Positions 55,174 to 64,000 of a stretch of DNA of 64,000 nt are shown here, piece after piece (position 1 is the stretch's first letter; the number at the start of each line of letters is the position of its first letter). Position numbers and translations under genes: made by a program. The notes below the pieces were generated by a model, which worked only from the letters and a program-made list of their open reading frames with translations, was not told the DNA's origin and ran no database searches. The DNA is from Candidatus Delongbacteria bacterium (lineage in GTDB: Bacteria; CAIWAD01). The stretch spans positions 124,001 through 188,000 of the forward strand of contig JBAYTZ010000004.1 in NCBI GenBank assembly GCA_041675285.1, read 5' to 3'.

Positions 55174-57051
55174 ATGTCACAGCTGGATCATTTCCGTTAC
55201 CCACTGGCCTTGCCCTGCTGGCTGCTGCTTGTCCTGTGGCTGACGTGGCCGGGGGCGACGAGCGCCGCCACGCCGGAGGACGACGCCCGGGCCCTGGCCC
55301 GGGTGGCTGCCCCCTACAAGGGCTGGCAGATGGGCCGACTGCGGCTGGAGGGCATTCCGCCCCGACTGGAGAAGACCTTGCGCAAGGGCCTGGTCCTGGT
55401 CGGCACGCCGCGGCTGGGCGGCCTGCTGGGCCACAAGCGGCCCGCCCTGACCCTGGACCTGCTGGCGGCGGACGCCGACCGCATCCTGCTGCTGCTGGCC
55501 CGCAATGGCTATCCGTGGGCGCGGCTGGACGCGCGCGCTGCGGCCCAGTCCCGGCGCCGGGTGAAAATCGTGCTGCGGGTGGAGACCGGCCCGGCGATCC
55601 AGATCGACAGCCTGCGGCTGGAGGGATTGGACGATCCGGCGCTGGCCGGCCGGCGCGCCGGACTGCTGGCCCTCCTGCCGCAGCCGGGCGGGCGCTTCCA
55701 GGACGAAGCCTACCGGAGCGGCAGCCGGGCCGTGGAGGAATCCCTGCGCGGCGTGGGCCGCGCCCGGGCCACCTGCACGTCCGAAGTCCGGCGGGCGGAC
55801 TCCCTGCACGTGAGCCTGGAGTACCAGGTGCGGCCGGGGCCGGCCTGCCGGGTGGACAGCCTCGTCGTGACGGGCGTGCAGCCGGACCTGATCCGCCTGG
55901 CCCGCCGCTCCCTCTCCCCGTTGCGGGGCCGCCCCTGCACCACGCGCCTGCTGGATCTGGCCCAGGAGCGGCTGAGCCTGCTGGGCGTCTACCGGCAAAT
56001 CCGTTTCCAATTGCTGGACCCGCCGGCGGGGCGCGCGGACCCCGGCGCGCTGACCCTGCAGGCCGACCTGGCCCCGCGCGCGCCGCAATTGCTGGAGGCG
56101 GGCGTGGGCTGGTGGACCACGGAGGGCGGCCGGGTGAGCGCGCGCTGGTCCCACGCCAACCTGTTCGGCGGCGGACGTGGCCTGCAGGTGGGCGGCAGCC
56201 TCTCGCGCGTGAGACAGACCGGCCGTGTGGAGGCCTGGTGGCCGGCGCTGATCCTGCCCACGCTGCGGGGCGAAATCCAGCTGCTGCAGGACCGTCAACA
56301 GGAGGAGAACTACCACCTGCTCAACCGCGAACTACGGGTGGGCGGACGCGTCCAGCCCTCGCTGGTGCTGACCTTCAGCGGCGGGCTGGCGGTCTCCGTG
56401 GTCAACCTGGACGAGTTCTCGCCGGACAGCACGGCCTACCTGGCCCGGCCGGGCCGCCAGACGGTCTTCAACGTGCAGGCCCTGCGCAACAGCACGGACG
56501 ATCCGCTGGACCCGCGCAGCGGCACGCTGACCAGTTTCCAGTCGGAGTGGACCCTGCCCGGCTTCTTCAGCACCGCCAACTACCTGCGGCTCGAGGGCGA
56601 ACGGGCCGCCTACCGCAGTCTGGGCAGCTTCACGGGGGCCGCGCGCCTGCATCTGGGGCTGGCCTGGCCGCTGGGCAACTCGCCGGACCTGCTGCCCAAC
56701 CGGCGCTTTTTCGCCGGGGGCATGGACCACCGCGGCTTCGGGCGCCACCTGCTGGGGCCGCTGGACGAACAGGGCGCTTCCACGGGCGGCCAGGCCCTGG
56801 CCCTGGGCTCGCTGGAGCTGCGCGTGCCGCTGGTCTGGCGGCTGGGCCTGGCTCTGTTCGTGGACGCCGGGCAGGTCTGGAGCAGCCCGGGCGCGGCGCG
56901 CTTCCGCGAATTGGAGTACGCCGTCGGTCCCGCCCTGCTCCTCCGGACTCCCATCGGTCCGGTGCGCACGGATCTGGGCCTGCGGGTGGGCGCGGCGGAC
57001 GACGAACTGGATCCCTGGGCCCTGCACGTGTCCATCGGTCACTCTTTCTAG
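55174..57051 (+). CDS. tamA: TamA-like Omp85 outer-membrane assembly protein
   Basis: 625 residues. Signal peptide (LPCWLLLVLWLTWPGATSA), POTRA-like repeats over about residues 50-310 (MGRLRLEGIPPRLEKTL; IQIDSLRLEGLDDPALAGRR; CRVDSLVVTGVQPDLI), then a 16-strand-type barrel. The barrel shows the Omp85 pattern: NSTDDPLDPRSGTLTSFQSE, FFAGGMDHRGFGRHLLGP (the RGF motif), GSLELRVPL, LFVDAGQVW and GPALLLRTPIGPVRTDLG. It ends in Phe. Directly followed by tamB nine bases downstream, which supports TamA over BamA. ATG 55174 follows AGGA with short spacing. Works with TamB in outer-membrane protein and lipid traffic. Confidence 0.88.
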   Translation: MSQLDHFRYPLALPCWLLLVLWLTWPGATSAATPEDDARALARVAAPYKGWQMGRLRLEGIPPRLEKTLRKGLVLVGTPRLGGLLGHKRPALTLDLLAADADRILLLLARNGYPWARLDARAAAQSRRRVKIVLRVETGPAIQIDSLRLEGLDDPALAGRRAGLLALLPQPGGRFQDEAYRSGSRAVEESLRGVGRARATCTSEVRRADSLHVSLEYQVRPGPACRVDSLVVTGVQPDLIRLARRSLSPLRGRPCTTRLLDLAQERLSLLGVYRQIRFQLLDPPAGRADPGALTLQADLAPRAPQLLEAGVGWWTTEGGRVSARWSHANLFGGGRGLQVGGSLSRVRQTGRVEAWWPALILPTLRGEIQLLQDRQQEENYHLLNRELRVGGRVQPSLVLTFSGGLAVSVVNLDEFSPDSTAYLARPGRQTVFNVQALRNSTDDPLDPRSGTLTSFQSEWTLPGFFSTANYLRLEGERAAYRSLGSFTGAARLHLGLAWPLGNSPDLLPNRRFFAGGMDHRGFGRHLLGPLDEQGASTGGQALALGSLELRVPLVWRLGLALFVDAGQVWSSPGAARFRELEYAVGPALLLRTPIGPVRTDLGLRVGAADDELDPWALHVSIGHSF

Positions 57052-57060
57052 CGAGACGGC

Positions 57061-60000
57061 ATGAACAGCACGCTCCAGCCGTCCTCCCCCGCCCCGCCGC
57101 CGCCGCCCGCGCCGCCGCGCCGCTTGGCCTGGGGCTGGCGCCTGTTGTTGGCATGCGCGCTGCTGCTGGGAGTCCCGGCCACGCTCGTGCTGCTGCCGCC
57201 CCTGCGCCAGGCTCTGCTGGTCGGGACCCTGCCTGACCTGCTGGCCGGCCTGCCCGGCGGCGGACCGCGGCTGGACGGGCTGCGCTGGCCCCGGCTGGGC
57301 CGCCTGGAGGCCGAGGGCCTGCTCTGGGTGGTGGACGGCGACACGCTGCTCTCCGCCCGGCGGATCCGCCTGGAGCTGGAACTCAAGCCGCTGCTCCGGC
57401 GCGACCTGCGGCTGCGCGAGCTGCAGGCCGAGGACCTGACCCTGGACCTGCCGGCCCTGCGGCGGGCCTTTCCACCCGCCGCGACTCCGGCGCCGGAGTC
57501 GCGGCGCTGGCTGCGCCCGGGGGCCTGGTCCGGGCTGCCCTCGCTGGCCTGCGCGCGGCTGGAAGTGCGCGGCGGCCCGCTGCGGCTGGATTCCCTGCGC
57601 AGCGTCCGTCGATTCACCGTGCTGGGCGGGCTGGAACTGGGCGCCGGGCACGAGCCGGCCTGGTGGCTGGACAGCCTGCAGCTCAGCCTGACGGAACCGG
57701 CCACGGAGCTGGAGGGCGCCGATCTGCGGCTGGAACCGGCGCGGGGCCTGCTGGGCGGCCGCTTGCTCATCCGCTCCCAACCCGACTGGAGCGCCCGCCT
57801 GGACGTGACCGGCCCGGCCGGTCAGCGCCGGGCGCGCCTCGAGGTGCGGCAGGTGGAACGTACCCTGCTCGGACTGGAGCTGGGCGTGCAGGCGCTGCGC
57901 CAGGATTCCCTCTGGAGCGGCCTGCGGCTCACGGGGAGGATGAACCTGGCCGGATCCGCCGACTGGGGCAGCTGGCCTCCGCTCCAACCCGTGCTGCGCG
58001 TGGCGCCGGACCTGCCGCCCCTGACGGATGCCGGGCTGAGCCTGGAGCTGAACTGGGCTTCCCGCCGCGACCTGCGGCTGGTCCTCGAAGCCCGACCCGG
58101 CGCCTGGTTGGAGGGGGCCTTCGTCCACGCGGAGCTGCTCAAGGAGGGTCTGAGCCTGGACAGCCTGGAGCTGCGGCCGCGCGGCCTGCGGCTGCGGGGC
58201 CATGCCCGGCTGGAGGCGCAGCATCTCAAGGCCGGATTGGAGGCCGTCCTGCTGGACTCCAGCGGGCTGGACCTGCTGCCGCTGACCCGCGGCTGGCCGC
58301 GCGACCTGCTGGCCCGCCTGGGGTTGGAAGTGGACCTTCCGCCGGCGGGCGGCGGCAACGCGGCGTTCTCCCTGGGCGCCTCCAGCCGGGGTCTGCGCCT
58401 GAGCCTGGCGGGCCGGGCGACGGACGGGTCGCGGCTGAGGCTGGACACGCTGCTGGTCCGTGAGACAGCGGGGGGAGCCCGGGTGACCGAACCCGGCGGC
58501 GGCCGGCTGACGCGGGACGAGGCCGGCGGCTGGTCCAGCCCGTCGCTGGTGCTGGCCGGCGACCTGGGCCGCTGGGAACTGGGTGGCCGACTGGACCGCC
58601 TGGGCAGCGGACCCTTCACGCTGGACGGCCGGCTGGCCGGCCTGTCGCCCGCCGCGGGGCGCCTGCTGCACCTGCCGGACAGCCTGCGCCGCCGTCTGAA
58701 CGCAGCCCTGGCCCTGGGCGAACCGGCGCACCTGCAGGCGACGGGACGGCTGCGGCAGCGGAGCGCCGGACGCCAGCTGAACGCCGCGGGCCACTTGCTG
58801 CTGCCGGGCCCGGAGCGCCTGGCCGGACTGCTCCCCGCCGGCGCCCGGCTGACGGGTCTGGGCGATCCCCGGCTGGACTGGAGTCTGGACTGGCGCCAGG
58901 ATCGCCGGGGCGCGAGCTGGCAGGCCGGCCTCAGCGGTCAGGCGCCGGGCTGGCTGGACAGTCTGGCGGCGACCCTGGCGGGCACCCGCGCCGAGCTGAG
59001 TCTGAGCGACGGTCGGCTGCGGCTGCCCGGGCTGGAACTTGATCTGGCCGCCCGGCGGAGCGGGCCGCTGCAGGAGCTGGCCGCCAGCTGGCAGTTGGAC
59101 AATCTGGATCTGCTGACGCGCTTCCTGCCGGCGCTGGCCGGGGCGAGTGCGCAACTGAGCGGCACGCTGGGCCTGCGCGGCCGGAGCTCGGATCCTGATC
59201 TGGACCTGGCGGCGCGCGGCTCCTATCGCCAGGGGGGACTGGAACTGGCAAACGTGGACCTGACGGCCCGGCGCGACAGCCTGGGTCTCTACGCCGAGGC
59301 CCGGGTGCCGGGCGGTCTGCAGGCGGGCGGGCTCTGGCTGGACTCGCTCTCCTCGACCTATCAGGGGCCGGCCGGCCCGGGCAAGCTGTTCTTTCCCGGC
59401 CAGGGCTGGATCCGCGCCGTGGGCGGGGAGAGCTCGCTGGAGGCCGAACTGGGCCTGGAACGCGCCGGCGGCTGGGTGGTGAGCGGTCGGCGCCTGACCC
59501 TGGGCGCCGGCCAGACCCGGCTGGAGACCCGCCGACCCTTCACCCTGCTCCTGCCCGCGTCGGGCGGCCTGCGGCTGGACAGCCTGGAGTTGGCGGGACC
59601 GTCCGGCTCCCTGCTGGCCTCCGCCGATCTGGCCACCGTCCCCGCCCCCGCCTGGGCGCGGCTGACGCTGGACCTGGATCCGCGCAGCCTGCCCTGGCCG
59701 GAGCGCGTGCCCCAGGGCCTGCGGCCGGAGCGCCTGCGGCTGGAGGTGGATGCGTCCCGCGCCGACGGCCTGCGCTCCAGCCTGAAACTGGACGGCCTGC
59801 AGGCGCGCAGCGGTCCGAAGATGGATCTGCTGGCGCGCGTGAACGGCGAACTGCTGCGGCCGGAGCTGGCCGCCTGGGTCACGGGGGCGGCCGACACCCT
59901 GCTGCGGGCCGCGGGCCGGCTGCCGCTGCAGCTGCGGCTCTGGCCACCCGCCCTGTTGCCCGCCCTGGATCCGCTGGAGCTGGAGCTGGTCTTCCACGAA

Positions 60001-61419
60001 TTGCCGGTGCCCCTGGCCCGGCCGGTGGAGGGCGGCAAGGAGGCCACGGCGCGGCTGGGCGGCACGCTCCGCCTGCAGGGCAACGCCGCCGAGCCGCAGC
60101 TGCGGGGCGACCTGCGTGTGAGCGCGCCCGACGATCCGCTGCTAGAGGACTATCTGGCCCTGCTGATTCTGGACTGGGCCAACGCGCCGGGCGCCGGTCC
60201 CCTGCTGCGCGCCGACCTGGACCTCAGCCGCGCGGGCCGCCAGCTGGCCACGGGCCACGCCGCCGTGCCGGCCCGCTTCTCGGCGGAGGGCCAGTGGGTC
60301 ACGGGGGAGCTTGAGGCGGAACTGCAGGCCAACGGCCTCTCCCTGGCGGAGTTGAACAGCCTGCTGCCCGAGGACCTCTGGCTGGCGGGCCAGGCCCGGC
60401 TGAACCTGCGGGCCGCGGGGCCGCTGCGCAACCCTGAGCTGGAGGGCCGCTTAAGCGTGGCGGGCCTGGAGGCGCGGCAGTCCCAGGGCACCCACGTGTT
60501 CGGGGAGGCCGACCTCACCCTGGGCGGCGATCTGGCCCATCCCGGCTTGTGGGGCCGCGTGGTGCTGGAAAACGGCGAGGTGCATCTGCCCAAGATCGCC
60601 CACAGCCTGTTGGACGCCCGGGGCAGCGCCCTGCTCTGGGAGATGGAAGTGGGCGAGGATCGGCGGATGGATCCCGCGGCCGGCCAGACGGGGAGCTGGC
60701 TGGACTCGCTGGAGCTGGATCTGGACCTGCGGATTCCCAACACCGTGCGCGTACGGGGCGGCGACCTGGATTTGGAGAGCCGCGGCGACCTGACCCTGAA
60801 TCGTCAGGCGGGGCGCCTCTCCCTGGCGGGCGACCTGCAGGTGCTCTCCGGCGAGTTCCGCCTCCTGGGGCGTCAGTTCACGGCGGAGTCCGGCACCCTG
60901 GTCTGGTACGGCGACCACAATCTTTCGCCCCACCTGAACCTGGACCTCTTCACCACGGCGGGCAGCACGCGCGTGATGGTCGCGCTGACGGGCACGCTGA
61001 ATCGGCCGCTGCTGGAACTCAGCTCCGATCCACCGCTGGAGGAGGGGGAGATCATGGCCCTGCTGCTCTTCCGGCGCTCCACCGACGAGCTGGACAGCCA
61101 GCAGGAGAACCAGCTGCGCGAGCAGGCCACCCAGCTGGCCACCGACTACGGGATGGCCGCGCTGCAGGCCAACCTGTCGCGCACGCTGCACCTGGATCTG
61201 CTGCGCTGGGACTCCGCCGGCAGCGACTGGCAGGGCACGCTGCTGGTGGGCAAGTACCTGGGACCGCGCGTGCTGGTGTATTACGAGCAGTCCCTGAGCC
61301 TGCAGGAGAGCTACCGCCTGCACGTGGACTACGTCGTCACCCGCCACCTGCGGCTGGACACCTCCATGGGCACCCGCGGCCAGAGCGGCGTGTCCCTCAA
61401 CTGGAGCCGCGTCTGGTGA
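57061..61419 (+). CDS. tamB: TamB-like translocation/assembly module protein
   Basis: 1452 residues. One N-terminal transmembrane anchor (RLLLACALLLGVPATLVLLP, residues about 24-43) follows a Pro-rich cytoplasmic start. The rest is a very long array of amphipathic beta strands (L-x-L-x-L repeats) expected to form the hydrophobic groove spanning the periplasm. The C-terminal DUF490 domain is typical: IPNTVRVRGGDLDLESRGDL, LSGEFRLLGRQFTAESGTLV, LSSDPPLEEGEIMALLLF, then GKYLGPRVLVYYEQSLSL and LDTSMGTRGQSGVSLNW. Paired with tamA. Nearest-known functions are inserting some autotransporters and moving phospholipids to the outer membrane. Confidence 0.93.
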   Translation: MNSTLQPSSPAPPPPPAPPRRLAWGWRLLLACALLLGVPATLVLLPPLRQALLVGTLPDLLAGLPGGGPRLDGLRWPRLGRLEAEGLLWVVDGDTLLSARRIRLELELKPLLRRDLRLRELQAEDLTLDLPALRRAFPPAATPAPESRRWLRPGAWSGLPSLACARLEVRGGPLRLDSLRSVRRFTVLGGLELGAGHEPAWWLDSLQLSLTEPATELEGADLRLEPARGLLGGRLLIRSQPDWSARLDVTGPAGQRRARLEVRQVERTLLGLELGVQALRQDSLWSGLRLTGRMNLAGSADWGSWPPLQPVLRVAPDLPPLTDAGLSLELNWASRRDLRLVLEARPGAWLEGAFVHAELLKEGLSLDSLELRPRGLRLRGHARLEAQHLKAGLEAVLLDSSGLDLLPLTRGWPRDLLARLGLEVDLPPAGGGNAAFSLGASSRGLRLSLAGRATDGSRLRLDTLLVRETAGGARVTEPGGGRLTRDEAGGWSSPSLVLAGDLGRWELGGRLDRLGSGPFTLDGRLAGLSPAAGRLLHLPDSLRRRLNAALALGEPAHLQATGRLRQRSAGRQLNAAGHLLLPGPERLAGLLPAGARLTGLGDPRLDWSLDWRQDRRGASWQAGLSGQAPGWLDSLAATLAGTRAELSLSDGRLRLPGLELDLAARRSGPLQELAASWQLDNLDLLTRFLPALAGASAQLSGTLGLRGRSSDPDLDLAARGSYRQGGLELANVDLTARRDSLGLYAEARVPGGLQAGGLWLDSLSSTYQGPAGPGKLFFPGQGWIRAVGGESSLEAELGLERAGGWVVSGRRLTLGAGQTRLETRRPFTLLLPASGGLRLDSLELAGPSGSLLASADLATVPAPAWARLTLDLDPRSLPWPERVPQGLRPERLRLEVDASRADGLRSSLKLDGLQARSGPKMDLLARVNGELLRPELAAWVTGAADTLLRAAGRLPLQLRLWPPALLPALDPLELELVFHELPVPLARPVEGGKEATARLGGTLRLQGNAAEPQLRGDLRVSAPDDPLLEDYLALLILDWANAPGAGPLLRADLDLSRAGRQLATGHAAVPARFSAEGQWVTGELEAELQANGLSLAELNSLLPEDLWLAGQARLNLRAAGPLRNPELEGRLSVAGLEARQSQGTHVFGEADLTLGGDLAHPGLWGRVVLENGEVHLPKIAHSLLDARGSALLWEMEVGEDRRMDPAAGQTGSWLDSLELDLDLRIPNTVRVRGGDLDLESRGDLTLNRQAGRLSLAGDLQVLSGEFRLLGRQFTAESGTLVWYGDHNLSPHLNLDLFTTAGSTRVMVALTGTLNRPLLELSSDPPLEEGEIMALLLFRRSTDELDSQQENQLREQATQLATDYGMAALQANLSRTLHLDLLRWDSAGSDWQGTLLVGKYLGPRVLVYYEQSLSLQESYRLHVDYVVTRHLRLDTSMGTRGQSGVSLNWSRVW

Positions 61420-61428
61420 CAGCCTGGA

Positions 61429-64000
61429 TCAACTGAGCGGCAGCCAGGCGCTGAGTTTCAAGGCGATCAGGTTGTCGCCGCCGTGCTGCAGGCCGGCCAG
61501 CGGGTCCGGCGTACGGTCCGGATTCTGCCGTTCGATGAAGTGCTCGCGGTCCTGCTGCCAGACCAGGTAGAAGGTGGAGCCCAGCCGCCAATCCCAGCGG
61601 ATGACCATGGTGCTGCGCCAGGAGGCGAACTCCACGTTGGGCTGGTACCAGGCCACCGGTCCGCTCTCCTCCTGGATGATCCACTCGCCGTTGGGCCCCC
61701 GCTCCAGCCGCTCCTCCGCCCGATAGCGCCGCACGTTCTGGCTGCGGGCGCCCACGTGGCGGCCCGGGTCGTCGTAGCTCACGCTGGCCATGAAGGGCTC
61801 GGCGTAGAACTCCAGCCGCAGCCGGGGATTGAGCGTGTAGCGCCAGCGCGTGGCGACGCGCACCTCGCGGTAGTCCAGGCGTGAGAACAGCACCAGATCG
61901 TCGGCCAGACCCGTGTAGGAGGCCGGCAGCGTGGCGATGTACTGGGTCGGGTTCCAACTGCGCGAGACCGAAGGGTTGAGCCGGATCTCCACGTTGGGGC
62001 CGGGCCGGAAGCGGCCGAAGAACCAGCCGCTGACATTGAGCCGGTGATCCTCGCCCCAGGTCAGGTCCAGGCCCGAACCGACGTGGTTGGGACGGAGGAT
62101 GTCCGGGCTGCCCGTCGAGATCCGCGCGTAGTGCCAGCCGGCGTCGCCCAGGGTGGGGCCGCCGCGGCTCAGGTCGTCGCTGAAGGCGGAGAGGCCGCGG
62201 TCGTAGGCGGCCTCCAGCGTCCAGTAGTTGGGGAACTGGCCCCAGAAGCCGCTCTCCATGTGGCGGTCGGTGGGCAGGCCGCCGAAATTCCAGCTGGCCA
62301 GGTAGTTGTTCCAGAGCGTGTAGCGGCGGAAGATTCCCTGGCCCTGGTTCTCCTCCCAGGTGAGCTGCACGCCGGAATTGATGTCGTCGGCGCTGGTGAG
62401 CTGGCCCAGGTCGTTGAGCTCGAAGCCCGGGGATTCGGCGGCGGCGTTGACCGACCAGCGCCAATGGCGGCCGCCCTCGCGGTCCAGCGACAATGCGCCG
62501 GCCCAGCCTGCCAGCGACTCGCGACCGTCGTCCAGGTGGACGTGGGAGACGTCCGGGCGCTGGAAGTAGTGCGCAGGCCGGCGCTGCAGGCGACTGATGG
62601 CCAGGGAGTCCCCGGCCACGCGGCTGACGCCCCAGTAGCCGCTCAGGCTGTGCAGGTTGTCCGCCGCGCGCAGATACCAGTCCACGCCGCCGGAGGCCGC
62701 CGTTTCCGCCAGCCGGGCGCTGAGCTGCGGGTCGTCCTTGAGGGTCCGCTGCAGGTGCGTGGCCGTGAACCCCACGTTGGAGCGTCCGCCGGCGAATTCC
62801 TGCTGCAGGCGCAGCACGCCCGAGCGGGTGCGCGGCTGGACCATCAAGCCGTCGCTGCGTCCGCTGCCGCTGTTGTGGATCCGGGCGTGCTCCTCGTCCG
62901 TCAGGGCGCCCAGCGCCGCGATGGACAACCCGCCGGTGAGCCGGCCGCTGAGCTTGACCGCCCCGAGAATCCGCGAGTTGGGGGGCATGTCCACGTGGGT
63001 CACCGTGTCCGCCAGCGCGGGAAAGGGCGGCTGGGCGCCGATGCGGCGCGAGTAGTAGTAGCGCGGTCCCTGCCCGCGCAGCAGCCGGTCTCCCTCCAGG
63101 AAGAAGGGCCGGCGCTCCTCCAGCACGGTCTCGAAGGCCGTCAGGTTGAGCTGGGCCGGATCGGCCTCCACCTGGCCGAAGTCGGGGTTCACCGTGGCGT
63201 CCAGCGTCAGGTTGGGGCCCAGGCCCATCTTGAGGTCGCCGCCCAGCCGGCCCTCGAATTCGCTGTCGTCGTGGAAGGGATCGGTGGGATCGGGATTGTG
63301 CAGCAGGCGGGCCTCGCCGGCGGCGTAGGGCAATAGCTCGATGCGCCGGGAGGGCCGCACGCCGCGAATCCCCTGCAGTTCGCCGAAGCGCGAGGCCCAG
63401 CCGGTCTCCGCGCGGGGCACCATGCACCAGTAGTCCTCGGCGTCGCGCTCGGGCGTCCAGCGGTCGATCTGCAGTCCGAAGACCAGCTCGTCCACCGGAT
63501 TGAAGCGCAGCTGGGAGAAGGGGATGCGCGCCTCGACGATCCAGTGGTCGTCGTGGACCTGGGTGCGCACGTCCCAGACGGGATCCCAGGCCAGCACCTG
63601 GTTCAGCTCCTCGTCAAAGGGATGGTAGAAGTCCACCTTGACGCCCGCCGCCGTCACGCCGAAGGTGTAGGCCGTCCGGTGGTCGTGGTAGGTGTCCAGG
63701 GAGATGAAGAAGGACTGGGTCTGGGCCATGTCGTCCCGGGGGCTGAGCCGGGTCCGCAGGCGGCCGGTGAGGGCCGTGGAGAGCCGGGCGGCCACGTAGA
63801 GGCTGTTCTCGTCGTAGACGAAGGCCACTTCCGTCAGTTCGCCCGCCGGCAGGCCCTCTACGGGATCCTTCTGGGTCAGGCCACGCACCCAGGCGGCCTG
63901 GCTCCAGAGCTCCTCGTCCAGCCGACCGTCGAGGTGGGGCGGCTCGCCCGCCAGACGCACGGCCCGGGCCTGCTTCTCCGCCGCCGGGGGCGCCGTCTCC
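61429..64000 (-). CDS. DUF5916 domain protein with N-terminal CBM9-like domain, 5' end outside window
   Basis: About 856 residues are visible; the reading frame is open to the right edge (ETAPPAAEKQARAVRLAGEP), so the signal peptide and start lie beyond it. The visible N-terminus PPHLDGRLDEELWSQAAWV starts a carbohydrate-binding-module-9-like domain (DFYHPFDEEL, then WIVEARIPFSQLRF). From about residue 200 DUF5916 follows: RIELLPYAAGE, VDATVNPDFGQVEADPAQLN, LEERRPFFLEG, YYSRRIGAQPP, then beta-barrel-like strands. It is probably an outer-membrane or surface protein; function unknown. It converges with tamB with nine bases between the stops and no visible terminator. Confidence 0.93.
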   Translation of the reverse strand, partial: ETAPPAAEKQARAVRLAGEPPHLDGRLDEELWSQAAWVRGLTQKDPVEGLPAGELTEVAFVYDENSLYVAARLSTALTGRLRTRLSPRDDMAQTQSFFISLDTYHDHRTAYTFGVTAAGVKVDFYHPFDEELNQVLAWDPVWDVRTQVHDDHWIVEARIPFSQLRFNPVDELVFGLQIDRWTPERDAEDYWCMVPRAETGWASRFGELQGIRGVRPSRRIELLPYAAGEARLLHNPDPTDPFHDDSEFEGRLGGDLKMGLGPNLTLDATVNPDFGQVEADPAQLNLTAFETVLEERRPFFLEGDRLLRGQGPRYYYSRRIGAQPPFPALADTVTHVDMPPNSRILGAVKLSGRLTGGLSIAALGALTDEEHARIHNSGSGRSDGLMVQPRTRSGVLRLQQEFAGGRSNVGFTATHLQRTLKDDPQLSARLAETAASGGVDWYLRAADNLHSLSGYWGVSRVAGDSLAISRLQRRPAHYFQRPDVSHVHLDDGRESLAGWAGALSLDREGGRHWRWSVNAAAESPGFELNDLGQLTSADDINSGVQLTWEENQGQGIFRRYTLWNNYLASWNFGGLPTDRHMESGFWGQFPNYWTLEAAYDRGLSAFSDDLSRGGPTLGDAGWHYARISTGSPDILRPNHVGSGLDLTWGEDHRLNVSGWFFGRFRPGPNVEIRLNPSVSRSWNPTQYIATLPASYTGLADDLVLFSRLDYREVRVATRWRYTLNPRLRLEFYAEPFMASVSYDDPGRHVGARSQNVRRYRAEERLERGPNGEWIIQEESGPVAWYQPNVEFASWRSTMVIRWDWRLGSTFYLVWQQDREHFIERQNPDRTPDPLAGLQHGGDNLIALKLSAWLPLS

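Overview
The window looks like a chromosomal segment of a high-GC (by eye), didermic, probably non-fermenting bacterium of the FCB (Fibrobacterota-Chlorobiota-Bacteroidota) superphylum or an allied candidate phylum. Evidence for two membranes is a TamA/TamB pair, a second Omp85-like barrel, a TonB-dependent receptor and several lipoproteins. Three large exported proteins end in a C-terminal domain with the NPFNP/NPFRP...YDLAGR...SGLY(V/L)L pattern. That pattern is typical of type IX secretion (type A) sorting domains in FCB bacteria. A species cannot be named from the sequence alone. Promoters look sigma70-like (TTGnnn, 16-18 bp spacer, TATCTT/TATCCT/TATGTT).

Layout. 1-1471 (minus): a class II Fic protein overlapping the start of a molybdate-type binding protein (modA, cut by the window edge). 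1493-4927 (minus): dnaE. 5189-6241 (plus): an Omp85-like barrel. 6291-6851: a DUF559 endonuclease-like gene packed between inverted copies of a GC-rich palindromic repeat. 6873-8540 (minus): recN, apparently leaderless. 8881-16954 (minus): one tight operon read from an FMN riboswitch, ribD-ribE-ribBA-ribH followed by an exported beta-propeller protein with a sorting domain and an oligopeptide-type binding protein. 17067-24362 (minus): a 2431-residue hybrid sensor kinase with about 11 PAS and 4 GAF domains. 24548-26205 (plus): DUF2797 and patatin. 26202-27089 (minus): rarD. 27192-29589 (plus): slyX, recQ and a cytidylate-kinase-like gene whose 3' end is tandemly duplicated.

29859-38067 (minus): three exported proteins, namely a lipoprotein with a YfaP-like C-terminus, a 987-residue sorting-domain protein, and a lamin-tail/OB/phospholipase-D protein. 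38068-40007: adenosine deaminase between two stretches rich in dispersed palindromes. 40008-42224 (minus): an XPB/helicase-associated-domain protein without a helicase core. 42391-50064 (plus): a lipoprotein, then a complete oligopeptide ABC importer (binding protein, two permeases, two ATPases). 50590-53404 (plus): a cysteine-rich exported protein and a TonB-dependent receptor with a CxxC in its plug. 53523-55026: a DUF2238 gene, a broken partial copy of it, and a lipoprotein between them. 55174-61419 (plus): tamA-tamB. 61429-64000 (minus): a DUF5916 protein cut by the window edge.

How they fit together. The rib operon makes riboflavin and is probably shut down by FMN; the two exported genes at its end would share that control. 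The ABC importer takes up peptides or similar solutes, and its binding protein is a paralogue of the one at the end of the rib operon. TamA/TamB serve outer-membrane biogenesis. The sorting-domain proteins imply that type IX secretion genes exist elsewhere in the genome. The most unusual items are the DUF559-palindrome unit, with an orphan inverted pair of the same repeat near 39.9 kb, and the extension of the riboflavin operon by exported proteins.
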